NCBI RefSeq assembly: GCF_008710135.1
Contig: NZ_VYKK01000007.1
Span: 113,747 to 177,746, forward strand
Reading direction: 5' to 3'
Source: Paenibacillus spiritus
GTDB taxonomy: Bacteria; Bacillota; Bacilli; Paenibacillales; Paenibacillaceae
Length of the DNA stretch: 64,000 bases
Part shown: piece after piece, positions 18,401 to 25,855 of the stretch
Layout of the letters: the number at the start of each line of letters is the position of its first letter
Position numbering within the stretch: position 1 is the first letter of the stretch
Position numbers and translations under genes: made by a program
The notes under the pieces: generated by a model
The model's database searches: none
The model's input: the letters and a program-made list of their open reading frames with translations, nothing else
Told to the model about the DNA's origin: nothing

Positions 18401-18892
18401 TCACGGGTTAGCTGCTCCGATCACATCTACATTATAAAGCGAATAGCCCCAGCTCGTTGCTCTTTGAATTCCATAAACCCTTACAAACTGCGCATTTGTA
18501 GGGCTGAAGGTGATATCGTCAATCCCGCCGTCCCCTGTTGCGGTCGAATAGACATCCGTCCAATGGACAGCATCGCGGGATACTTGAATTTTATAGGCTT
18601 TCGCATACGCCGCTTCCCAGTTCAGCTTCACCTCGCTCACCAGATAGTTTCCAACGAGGTCGATAAATATCCATTGCGGGTCCGAGTATGAAGAGGACCA
18701 CCGGGTGGCCGCATCGCTATCGAACGCGTTGGCCGCCGTAAAGCCTTCTTCCGCAGAGCTTGCAAATGCCGGCTTGTTGACGGCAACGCTATGCGGCTCT
18801 TCGGAAGCGAGCGCTGGCCGCCCGAACATTGTGCAGGATACCAGAACAGTTAAGGCCGCAGCTAACGTTACGATTCTCTTTTTCATAAACAT
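18401..18892 (-). CDS. secreted single-domain discoidin (F5/8 type C, CBM32-like) protein
   Basis: The 163-residue protein has an export signal (MFMKKRIVTLAAALTVLVSC... to about residue 29) and then one discoidin-type domain: 'ANAFDSDAATRWSSSYSDPQ', 'WIFIDLVGNYLVSEVKLNWE', 'YKIQVSRDAVHWTDVYST', 'FVRVYGIQRATSWGYSLYNV'. These domains bind sugars or cell surfaces and are normally appended to enzymes. Here nothing else is attached. A Cys near the signal end (SC) could be a lipid site, but the context fits poorly. The start follows GGAGG. Confidence 0.85.
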   Translation of the reverse strand: MFMKKRIVTLAAALTVLVSCTMFGRPALASEEPHSVAVNKPAFASSAEEGFTAANAFDSDAATRWSSSYSDPQWIFIDLVGNYLVSEVKLNWEAAYAKAYKIQVSRDAVHWTDVYSTATGDGGIDDITFSPTNAQFVRVYGIQRATSWGYSLYNVDVIGAANP

Positions 18893-19240
18893 GGTTGGAT
18901 TCCTCCTCTATCCTATTTTCTCCTGATCCAATCTTCTCTTTTGGGCCGTATCTTGGAGTATCTATGTAAAGGGTTTGAAGAATTCAAGCTTCTCCCCCTT
19001 GTTGGATCGCCCAATTATTTTAATTTAATGTTATATGTTTCCATAATTTTCTGTCAAACTTCCTAATTTCTTTATTTTGTTATTTCCAATCATTTCGGCT
19101 TTATTTTCTTTTTTTTATCCAATTATTGCATGATTACTTCCAAATAACTTCAGTTTATTCCATTTTTCTGGACTTGTTATAAAAATTATTAGTTTATTTC
19201 TGTTATAAATCAATAAAAGTTATTATTCATCTGCAAAATC
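18893..19240. other. AT-rich intergenic stretch
   Basis: About 350 nt, strongly AT-rich with many T-runs. No open frame, repeat or hairpin stood out. It may hold the promoter of the discoidin-domain gene. Confidence 0.6.
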
Positions 19241-19265
19241 AAAAAGGCACCTCAACGGGTGCCCT
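19241..19265 (-). terminator. terminator of the MarR gene
   Basis: On the minus strand GGCACC, a short loop and GGTGCC are followed by TTTTT, about 40 nt after the stop at 19301. Confidence 0.85.
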
Positions 19266-19300
19266 GCTTGTGTGTTATGTCTTGACGTATCATTAAGTCT

Positions 19301-19864
19301 TTACGTATCGTTTCTTGGCTGTTCCTCCAGGATAGGGGACGCCGCAGGCTGCTGCACAGGTTCCTTATCATGCTGGAGAAAAGAATGGGATGTAACATGG
19401 TTCATAAAATCCCGGATGAACATCAGCTGTTCCTCTGTGTATTTCGCCAGCAGCCGAGCCGCGCCGGCCTGAACGCGTTCGTCGAACTGCTCGTGCAGCT
19501 TGTAGATGAGATCACCCTTTGCGGTCAGCTCAAAATATAGTTCCTTCTTATTGTCCGGAATGGTCACGAACTTAATCAAACCCAGCGCTTGAAGCCGCTT
19601 CGTCAGTTTAGAAACGGTCCCCTTCGGAATCTCGAACCGGCTCGACAGCGCACTTCCGTTCGCCCGGCCGAGCTTGCCGATCCCATCCAATACATGAACC
19701 ATCATAAAAGTCATCTCGCTCAATAGGGCATGCACCTGTGGATCGGTAACCTGCGCCAGCAGCCAAGCCTTTTCCTCATCGTCTTCCTGGTGGATTTTCT
19801 TCGCAAATTGCCCAAATGCTTCGAACACTTCTTGAAGCAAACGTTCATCATGAGGCTGGCTCAT
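19301..19864 (-). CDS. MarR family transcriptional regulator
   Basis: The 187-residue protein has a winged-helix core at about 75-140 ('SSRFEIPKGTVSKLTKRLQA' recognition region, 'IPDNKKELYFELTAKGDLIY' wing) and a longer C-terminal tail rich in Gln and Pro. The start follows AAGGAAG. It is divergent from a nitroreductase gene. Two near-identical palindromes overlap the nitroreductase promoter and lie between the two genes, so it most likely represses both. Confidence 0.9.
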   Translation of the reverse strand: MSQPHDERLLQEVFEAFGQFAKKIHQEDDEEKAWLLAQVTDPQVHALLSEMTFMMVHVLDGIGKLGRANGSALSSRFEIPKGTVSKLTKRLQALGLIKFVTIPDNKKELYFELTAKGDLIYKLHEQFDERVQAGAARLLAKYTEEQLMFIRDFMNHVTSHSFLQHDKEPVQQPAASPILEEQPRNDT

Positions 19865-19930
19865 GCTTCCTTCTTCCTTTCAATCGTAGGATTGTCCTTA
19901 GTATAACAAATCCCTTCCCAGCGCGTAATT

Positions 19931-19994
19931 ATTGTTTCTAAGAAACAATATTGACAGTACCGTCCGCCGGTGCTATATTGTTTCCAGGAAACAA
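19931..19994 (+). promoter_or_regulatory. nitroreductase promoter bracketed by two MarR operators
   Basis: TTGACA (19951-19956), a 17-bp spacer and TATATT (19974-19979) make a near-consensus sigma-A promoter. Palindrome 1 (19931-19949, ATTGTTTCT/AGAAACAAT around one base) sits just upstream of the -35. Palindrome 2 (19978-19994, TTGTTTCC/GGAAACAA) overlaps the -10 and start region. A repressor bound there would block polymerase. Confidence 0.85.
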
Positions 19995-20019
19995 AAAAAC
20001 AAAAACGGGAGTGACCGCC

Positions 20020-20793
20020 GTGAATCAATCTTCTGCTTCCGAGACGAATGCAGTTCTGGCAACAATCATGAACCATCGCTCGATCCGTAAATTCAAGAAT
20101 ATCCCCCTGACCACGATGCAAATCGAAGCGATTGTCCGGGCCGCCCAAATGGCCTCTTCCTCCAGATTCATGCAGGCCTACTCCATCATTGGACTTACCG
20201 ATCCTGCCTTAAAGCACGAGCTTAGCGAAATTACGAAGACACCGTATATGGAGGAGAACGGGCACCTGTTCATCTTCTGCGCAGACCTTCAGCGGCTCAC
20301 TCTTATGGCAGACGAGCAAGAGAAGCAGGAGATGCGGATCATGCTCGGGAGCTCCGCTCTCTATCCAATCGCAGTTACCGACACAGCGCTGGCGGCACAA
20401 AATGCCGTCTTGGCTGCAGAATCGCTCGGACTTGGCGCCGTCATTATGGGATCGGTCACCCAGGATATTCGGTGGCTTGACCGGATGCTGTCTCTTCCGG
20501 ACTATGTCGTTCCGCTCTTCGGCGTTGCTGTCGGCGTACCGGATCAGCAGCCCGAGATTAAGCCCCGTCTTCCGCTGGAAGCCGTTTACTTCGAGAACTG
20601 CTACCCGTCTGAAAGGGATTTACAGGCCCACATCCAAGCGTACGACGATGACATGCGGCACTATTACCAAAACCGCAGCGGGAATAATCGCAACGCCTGC
20701 TGGTCGCGAAGCCACATCGAACTGCTTAAGTTACCTATACCGCTCGACGACATGACCGAGTACTTGCACGGCAAGGGTCTGAATCTTACCTAA
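20020..20793 (+). CDS. NADPH-dependent FMN nitroreductase, NfrA group
   Basis: The product is about 257 residues from GTG 20020, behind CGGGAGTG; the longer frame from 19951 would start inside the promoter. 'NHRSIRKFKNIPLTTMQIEA' and 'ASSSRFMQAYSIIG' form the FMN-binding N-terminus, with 'ESLGLGAVIMGSVTQDI' and 'VPLFGVAVGVPDQQPEIKPR' as the later family motifs. Such enzymes reduce quinones, nitro compounds or flavin. It is divergent from a MarR gene and carries twin operators, which suggests induction by an electrophile or oxidant. A decayed relative lies at 10992-11180. Confidence 0.92.
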   Translation: MNQSSASETNAVLATIMNHRSIRKFKNIPLTTMQIEAIVRAAQMASSSRFMQAYSIIGLTDPALKHELSEITKTPYMEENGHLFIFCADLQRLTLMADEQEKQEMRIMLGSSALYPIAVTDTALAAQNAVLAAESLGLGAVIMGSVTQDIRWLDRMLSLPDYVVPLFGVAVGVPDQQPEIKPRLPLEAVYFENCYPSERDLQAHIQAYDDDMRHYYQNRSGNNRNACWSRSHIELLKLPIPLDDMTEYLHGKGLNLT

Positions 20794-20852
20794 GAGAAAA
20801 CGACTTTACGACGCTGCGATAACTTCAAGCGGCAAATTGAGTTAAATCTCCG

Positions 20853-21128
20853 CTAGAGGCTGCTCTCCTTGATGAGATCGTCGCAGAAAGCCGCTACGTC
20901 TCTGCCCGTCACTTCAAGTACGCCTTTGCCCATGCCCGCGCCTTCTTCAAAAAGATCAAGGATTCCTGCGAGCAAATCATTTCCCTCGGTCACCTCGGCA
21001 GGGCCTGCTTTGAAGAGATACTTTTGTATCTCTGCATAGACCGTCTGATATTCCCGGGGGAGCGCCTTAACACGCGCTACATGCGCTCTCCATTTCTTTT
21101 TGCCTTCGAAGATATCCCGCAGGGTCAT
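20853..21128 (-). CDS. DUF1048 family protein, second copy
   Basis: The 91-residue all-helical protein ('KKKWRAHVARVKALPREYQT' then 'DLLAGILDLFEEGAGMGKGV') belongs to DUF1048. These genes usually follow PadR genes in Bacillota, and their function is not established. It overlaps the upstream DUF1048 gene by 4 nt (ATGA), so it is the third gene of a coupled operon. Confidence 0.85.
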   Translation of the reverse strand: MTLRDIFEGKKKWRAHVARVKALPREYQTVYAEIQKYLFKAGPAEVTEGNDLLAGILDLFEEGAGMGKGVLEVTGRDVAAFCDDLIKESSL

Positions 21129-21487
21129 TTTTTAGCCCCCTGTCCATTTAGCTTTTTGGCAATCCTGTGGTTGAGCTGCTCACGCCATTTGTCCCGATAA
21201 GACTTTGCCCCTTCATCGCCGGCCAGTGCGGAACAGAAGCCTCTGATATCGTTGCCCAATGCCTCTTGCACAGTCTGTCCTTCCATCGCCATTTCTTCAA
21301 GCAGGCCAAGCGCACCGTCAAGAATGGGCATAAGGTTACGGCCGCTGAAATCAGCGTACGTCCAGAGATTGGCCTGAATCTCCTCCCATGCCGCCAGATA
21401 GTCCGCCGGGAGCTTGGCGGCTCGCCATTCCAAAGCTTTCATTTCTTTGACCATGTCGCTTCCCGTGACTTTTTCCCAAATATTCAT
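21125..21487 (-). CDS. DUF1048 family protein, first copy
   Basis: The product is about 120 residues from ATG 21487, behind AGGAGGAGAA. It is helical, with 'WRAAKLPADYLAAWEEIQAN', 'LMPILDGALGLLEEMAMEGQ' and 'LGNDIRGFCSALAGDEGAKS', the DUF1048 pattern shared with the gene downstream, so the two look like an old tandem duplication. It overlaps the PadR stop by 4 nt. The longest open frame (to 21535) would run into the PadR gene. Confidence 0.85.
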   Translation of the reverse strand: MNIWEKVTGSDMVKEMKALEWRAAKLPADYLAAWEEIQANLWTYADFSGRNLMPILDGALGLLEEMAMEGQTVQEALGNDIRGFCSALAGDEGAKSYRDKWREQLNHRIAKKLNGQGAKK

Positions 21488-21813
21488 TGCTTCTCCTCCT
21501 TTAACTCGCTCATTTTGGAGGATAGGAACCCCCATCTTTCCCAGAATTTCCGCAACTCCTCACGTCCGGCATCATTCAGCGCGAAGAACTTTCGCGGCGG
21601 TCCCATATCAGAGGGCTTCTTGGTGATCTCCACCAGCTGATTTCTCTCAAGCCGGACCAGGATCGTATATACGGTTCCGTCCACAACTTCGGTGAAACCA
21701 AGGGCGTTCAGCCGCCGTGTGATTTCGTAGCCATAGGTTTCCTCGCGGTTTATCATTTCAAGAACACAGCCCTCAAGCACGCCTTTTAGCATTTCCGTCA
21801 GGTTCTCCAGCAA
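21484..21813 (-). CDS. PadR family transcriptional regulator
   Basis: The product is about 109 residues from TTG 21813, 5 nt behind AAGGAG; an ATG at 21840 is possible but lies next to the operator without a ribosome site. The helix-turn-helix is 'MLKGVLEGCVLEMINREETY', then 'YEITRRLNALGFTEVVDGTV' and 'YTILVRLERNQLV', the PadR signature. A long palindrome immediately upstream indicates autoregulation of the three-gene operon with the DUF1048 pair. The inducing ligand is unknown. Confidence 0.9.
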   Translation of the reverse strand: MLENLTEMLKGVLEGCVLEMINREETYGYEITRRLNALGFTEVVDGTVYTILVRLERNQLVEITKKPSDMGPPRKFFALNDAGREELRKFWERWGFLSSKMSELKEEKQ

Positions 21814-21840
21814 AATCACTCCTTGCATGGTGTACGACAT

Positions 21841-21861
21841 GTACTAAGTAATACTTAGTAC
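21841..21861 (-). promoter_or_regulatory. PadR operator
   Basis: A perfect palindrome of two 10-bp arms (GTACTAAGTA / TACTTAGTAC) around one base, directly upstream of the PadR operon. PadR proteins are known to bind palindromes of this kind. Confidence 0.75.
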
Positions 21862-21900
21862 AGCTATAAAGTAACACATAGTAGCGGGCGAGTCAATCCT

Positions 21901-22000
21901 TATGCGAAGTGACCTGTCCGATCACGCTGACTTCGATCTGGCGGCGCAATTCATCGAGCGGAACCCTCTCAAGCGGCGCATTCACGGCGATGCCGGCATT
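21901..22000 (-). pseudogene. fragment of a short-chain dehydrogenase
   Basis: On the minus strand 'NAGIAVNAPLERVPLDELRR' and then 'QIEVSVIGQVTSH' match the NNAG motif and following helix of classical SDR oxidoreductases. The frame is clean for about 33 codons, but neither the Rossmann start nor the YxxxK active site is present. Confidence 0.7.
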
Positions 22001-22003
22001 TAA

Positions 22004-22050
22004 AAAGACCGCCCTCCTCCCTGAACAACAGGTTGGATGGGCGATCTTCG
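22004..22050 (-). terminator. terminator-like hairpin on the minus strand
   Basis: Arms GATCGCCCATCC.. and ..GGAGGGCGGTC pair imperfectly and are followed by CTTTTT on the minus strand. It follows the orphan coding tail at 22074-22172. Confidence 0.6.
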
Positions 22051-22073
22051 ACTTTCCTCTTTCCTAAACGGAC

Positions 22074-22172
22074 TCATCGTCCGGCTGGCCGTTTAGAATG
22101 GCCGGCATGATGCTCTCCCGAAGGAGATCACTGACGTCTTGCCGGGGCGGCCCATTATAGCAGTGCTATATT
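22074..22172 (-). pseudogene. orphan C-terminal coding tail
   Basis: On the minus strand the frame 'CYNGPPRQDVSDLLRESIMP' continues to 'AILNGQPDDESV' and a stop at 22074, followed by a terminator-like hairpin. It has no start codon and no recognised family. It looks like the 3' end of a deleted gene. Confidence 0.4.
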
Positions 22173-22179
22173 CGAGTGT

Positions 22180-22737
22180 TCAGTGCGCCTCTCTCCAGGC
22201 GTCGTCCAGACGTCCCTTCTGAAGCAAATGATGGCGATAATGCATCTCGGTCAGCCTGAACCATTCCAGCGCGTTCAAGCCGCCGAATCGCGGATGGAGA
22301 ACCGTATAGGGCGCCGCCTCCTTGCCCGAATCAAGCTCCGCCGTGATCCTGGATTCGATCTCCTCCATTCGGCGCAGCGTATCCCGCAGCCCCTCCGCAA
22401 GCTGCCCCTTGCTCTCCGGCTGCGGCGGCGTATACTGCGGAGACGGGGGAACATGGACGCGGTCCGGCGGGAAGCTCCCCGCCTTGAACACTTCCTCTCC
22501 CGCCTTCGTCTTGCCCGTCTGCGACACTTCCGTGCTCTCGCCGGGTTCCAGGCACAGGGCGGCGTTCCGTAGCTGCATGAACTGCGCGGAACGGATTAAA
22601 TGCATGTACATCTGACCCAGCGACCACTCGTCCTCCGACGGCTTCCAGAGCAGCCGCTCCAGGCTTGAACTCTCCAAATCGCGAATATACCCGCGGACCG
22701 TCTCTTCGAATTGGCGCAGCGTTTCCTTCGTATCCAT
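22180..22737 (-). CDS. DinB-like four-helix-bundle protein
   Basis: The 185-residue protein has the DinB/YfiT pattern: 'LWKPSEDEWSLGQMYMHLIR' in helix 2 and 'EWFRLTEMHYRHHLLQKGRL' in helix 4, with the His residues that normally hold a divalent metal. Members include thiol S-transferases acting with bacillithiol, but many have no known reaction. The start follows AAAGGAG. A WYL regulator gene lies 67 nt upstream on the same strand. Confidence 0.85.
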   Translation of the reverse strand: MDTKETLRQFEETVRGYIRDLESSSLERLLWKPSEDEWSLGQMYMHLIRSAQFMQLRNAALCLEPGESTEVSQTGKTKAGEEVFKAGSFPPDRVHVPPSPQYTPPQPESKGQLAEGLRDTLRRMEEIESRITAELDSGKEAAPYTVLHPRFGGLNALEWFRLTEMHYRHHLLQKGRLDDAWREAH

Positions 22738-22804
22738 TGCCGAATCCAGCTCCTTTATCCTTCAACTGAACCCAGCTTACAAGAACGCCACTGACAGCTG
22801 TCTG

Positions 22805-23752
22805 TCAGTAGTGTTCGAGCATGTTTTGGATTTCTTCACGCACCCTTTCGCGCAGCGATTCCGGCTCCAGCACACGCACCGCCGCTCCCCATCCAAGCGT
22901 CCATTGAAGGAGGTCTTCCACCCGCCGGACACGGAACGTTGCCAGTCCCCTCTCCTCCCCCGGCTCGAACGACTCCATATAGAAATTGTCCGATTCCTGA
23001 ATCCGGTCCGCAATGGAGGGATCGACCGACAGGCGCACGGTCACATTCCGGTCATCGGCAGCCCGGTGATTCCGGAATTGAAAGCCGGGAGAAACCTGGA
23101 AGGAATCTTCCAGAACAGCAAGTTCGTTCATGCGGGACAGCCGAAAGTGCCGGATGGCGTGCCTCAGCCCGCAGAACGCTACGAGCATCCATACGCCTTG
23201 GGACAAAACAAGCCCGTACGGATCGACCGTCCGCTCGTTATGGCGATCTCCGTCTGAATCCGGCAAACTCTTGGAATAGCGGAAACGAACCTTGCGTTTC
23301 TGCAAAATCGCATGCCGCAGCTGCTCGAACGTCTCTTTTTCCCGGCCTCGCATCTTCGACCCTTGTTCATTCAGCAGCCGGATCGAAGACCGGAACCGCG
23401 CGGTCTCTTCACGTACATTCTGCGGAAGAATCGCTTCGATCTTCTCCTGCGAGGCGCGGGCTTTCGCGCCGTATTCCGCATCCAGCCTCATCTCGACGAA
23501 GTCCGCTCCGATGAGCAGCGCCACCGCTTCTTCCGCCGTGAAGCTGACAGGAGGGAGAAAATAACCCTCCATCAAGGAATAGCCCACCCCCGGCGCACCG
23601 GCCACCGGAACGCCGGCTTCGCTCAGTGCCTGAACGTCCCGGTAAATTGTACGGATACTGGTCTCGAACTTGGCGGCCAAATCCTCGGCCCGCAGCACGC
23701 CCTTGCGCTGAAGCTCGATGACGATGGCCAGCATCCGTTCGGTTTTGTTCAC
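22805..23752 (-). CDS. YafY-type HTH/WYL-domain transcriptional regulator
   Basis: The 315-residue protein starts at GTG behind AAAGGAAG. The N-terminal helix-turn-helix is 'LAAKFETSIRTIYRDVQALS'. The WYL domain (about 140-225) contains 'ILQKRKVRFRYSKS' and 'DPYGLVLSQGVWMLVAFCGL', with the C-terminal WCX-like extension after it. WYL proteins bind ligands or nucleic acid and control stress genes. It is followed by the DinB-like gene, a frequent pairing. Confidence 0.92.
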   Translation of the reverse strand: MNKTERMLAIVIELQRKGVLRAEDLAAKFETSIRTIYRDVQALSEAGVPVAGAPGVGYSLMEGYFLPPVSFTAEEAVALLIGADFVEMRLDAEYGAKARASQEKIEAILPQNVREETARFRSSIRLLNEQGSKMRGREKETFEQLRHAILQKRKVRFRYSKSLPDSDGDRHNERTVDPYGLVLSQGVWMLVAFCGLRHAIRHFRLSRMNELAVLEDSFQVSPGFQFRNHRAADDRNVTVRLSVDPSIADRIQESDNFYMESFEPGEERGLATFRVRRVEDLLQWTLGWGAAVRVLEPESLRERVREEIQNMLEHY

Positions 23753-23798
23753 CTTATCCGCTTCCTTTCCGGCCGGATTCTCTCAACCTTCCCGATAA

Positions 23799-25334
23799 TC
23801 AACAGTTCAACAGCGCCAGAGCCTCTTCATTATCCGGCTCCAGCTCCAATAGCTTTTGCAAGTACCCCTTGCCCTCCTCGATGAAGTCCAACTCGAAGCA
23901 GCAGATGGCCAGGCAGTAATATACCGTGGAGACGACCTCATCTTGCTGTTCCTCTACGGAAATCTCCAAATAGAATTTGGAGGCTTCATACCTATCCATC
24001 TCGAACAGGATCAGCCCGGCATCGAGCGCCAGATCATACCGCTGCTCCATGATATAGTACGACGACCACATCCGCTGAATGCCATGAAGCAGATCCTGCT
24101 TCTCTTCATCATTGGACTCCGGAAGCAGGGCGGAAATGCGCTTTGTACTCTGAATGAAGAATTCCGCATCATAGCCGCCCAGACGCCAAAAGCTCAGGAT
24201 CTGCTGCATCCCCATGCTGTCCAGATGGAGGTCCACCCACCATTTCATATTAAAAAAGTCATCCGGGCCAAAGCGCTCCATCCAGCGGCGGTAAGCTAAC
24301 CGCAGATTGGGATAATCCAGCGGTTGATTCAGGTGGAGAATTGCGCCCACATTGATATTTTTATAATGATGAGGAGGGAATAACGCCATTGCCCCTTTTT
24401 GTTCATAGACATATTGAATCGCGTGGTAGTTAGCCGTTAAGGAGAAGCTTCCGTGGAGAACCAGCTCCGGCGGTTCCGCGAACTTCCAATTATCCAGCAA
24501 GTGGTCGCCTTTGTCTGCGGTGATCAACACAAACCCCGATAGGGATAACCGATTCAGCCGCTCCAGGCAAGCGATGCCGGCCGCAGGGAACAGGAAATGG
24601 GAGTCTTCCAGCTGCTCCTGATAGAGGGCAATCACATCGCGGTAAGGATACGTCTCCTGCTCGTACTCGGCTGCCCGCCGGTGCTCATAACGCAGCTTGA
24701 TCTGCTTCAGCCATTCTGCGGGCTGCAGGGAAGCCTTCGATTCCGGTTGTTCCACGTATACATCCGCTTCATAGACTTTGCCATCGCCGATGTAGAGCAG
24801 TTCCTGCGGAATGCCGTCGAAGAAGTAGTTCGCCACCACGATTAACGGCTGCTGCAGCTTTCCCTCATCAATCGTAATTCCGGATACCACTAGATGCAGT
24901 ACGGAATCCTGCACGGCATCAAATCGCGCGAAGTCCAGTACGCCCTCGGCAATGAACCGCTGAAGCGCCGGGTGCTCTCTCCACGCCTGAACGTTGTTCA
25001 TCGCCAGATCCGTCATGATATAGCAGAACGGAGGCAGGGAAATGCCGGCATAATCAATGAGCTGAGTCAGCTCGATCAACACATGGAACGCCAGCCGTCC
25101 CGCGCCTGCTCCAAGCTCGACGATATACACAGGCTCCGAGCGATCTCCCGCAGCCGCCCGGTCTTGAAGGAACCCGAAGATCATTTCGGCATAAGCCGTA
25201 GCGATCATGGGATTACTCGTTATATACTGGGGAACCTGGTCATTGTTCCAGGCTTTTGTCCCCTTTTCTTCATAATACTCCCGCTGGGCTTGCCAGATTG
25301 GCGCTTCACTGTAACGATAACGAGTACCTTTCAT
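23799..25334 (-). CDS. SAM-dependent methyltransferase-like protein with TPR C-terminus
   Basis: The 511-residue protein has 'VYIVELGAGAGRLAFHVLIE' near residue 75, the SAM-binding motif I, in a fold like the NDUFAF7/MidA arginine methyltransferase group ('VVANYFFDGIPQELLYIGDG'). The C-terminal about 110 residues form helical repeats with TPR character ('CFELDFIEEGKGYLQKLLEL'). The start codon follows the upstream GIY-YIG stop with no gap (TAA then ATG) and no clear ribosome site, so translation probably depends on coupling. The substrate is unknown and could be a protein. Confidence 0.75.
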   Translation of the reverse strand: MKGTRYRYSEAPIWQAQREYYEEKGTKAWNNDQVPQYITSNPMIATAYAEMIFGFLQDRAAAGDRSEPVYIVELGAGAGRLAFHVLIELTQLIDYAGISLPPFCYIMTDLAMNNVQAWREHPALQRFIAEGVLDFARFDAVQDSVLHLVVSGITIDEGKLQQPLIVVANYFFDGIPQELLYIGDGKVYEADVYVEQPESKASLQPAEWLKQIKLRYEHRRAAEYEQETYPYRDVIALYQEQLEDSHFLFPAAGIACLERLNRLSLSGFVLITADKGDHLLDNWKFAEPPELVLHGSFSLTANYHAIQYVYEQKGAMALFPPHHYKNINVGAILHLNQPLDYPNLRLAYRRWMERFGPDDFFNMKWWVDLHLDSMGMQQILSFWRLGGYDAEFFIQSTKRISALLPESNDEEKQDLLHGIQRMWSSYYIMEQRYDLALDAGLILFEMDRYEASKFYLEISVEEQQDEVVSTVYYCLAICCFELDFIEEGKGYLQKLLELEPDNEEALALLNC

Positions 25335-25697
25335 TTAGGCCTGCCGGAAAAACACTTTGTCTTCGTTATACTTCGCTTTGCCTTCGTTAATGAGATACGT
25401 CTCATAGATTTCTCTATGGACCGGATCTTCTACGATGCACACTTCAATCTTGGTGACTTCGTCTCTGTGCATTCGGATCGGAGAAACGGAATCCTCAAAA
25501 TGCTTTTTGATTCTCGGTCTTAGCTTTCTGGCTTTGCCGACGAACAGCAATTCGTCGTTCTCGTTGTAGAACATGAAGATTCCGCCCAGTTCTCGGGTAA
25601 TCAGGTGAAACTCGGTGAAGCCGTAAATATTGCTTTCCTGGGGATCGATTTTCTTCGTAATAGTGACATTCGGTTCAGGAATAGTAATCTGGATCAT
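25335..25697 (-). CDS. GIY-YIG nuclease-like protein
   Basis: The product is about 120 residues from ATG 25697, behind AAGGA; an ATG at 25709 lies inside that site. 'GGIFMFYNENDELLFVGKAR' corresponds to the GIY...YIG strands and the following Arg, and 'KLRPRIKKHF' to the next helix, as in UvrC/YhbQ-type domains. The GIY and YIG triplets are changed to GIF and FVG. It is coupled to the methyltransferase-like gene that starts directly at its stop. Confidence 0.75.
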   Translation of the reverse strand: MIQITIPEPNVTITKKIDPQESNIYGFTEFHLITRELGGIFMFYNENDELLFVGKARKLRPRIKKHFEDSVSPIRMHRDEVTKIEVCIVEDPVHREIYETYLINEGKAKYNEDKVFFRQA

Positions 25698-25855
25698 GAT
25701 CGTATACATCCTTTGTCTGTATTTGATAGTCCTTACAAGATATCATTATACCCCACTTCTTGCGAATGACGTACAAGGGTACTATGGCTTCCCTGTCACC
25801 GCTTTGTTAGAATGTTTCAAGAACAACCATCTCAAGGATATAAGGAGCGGTCTCT

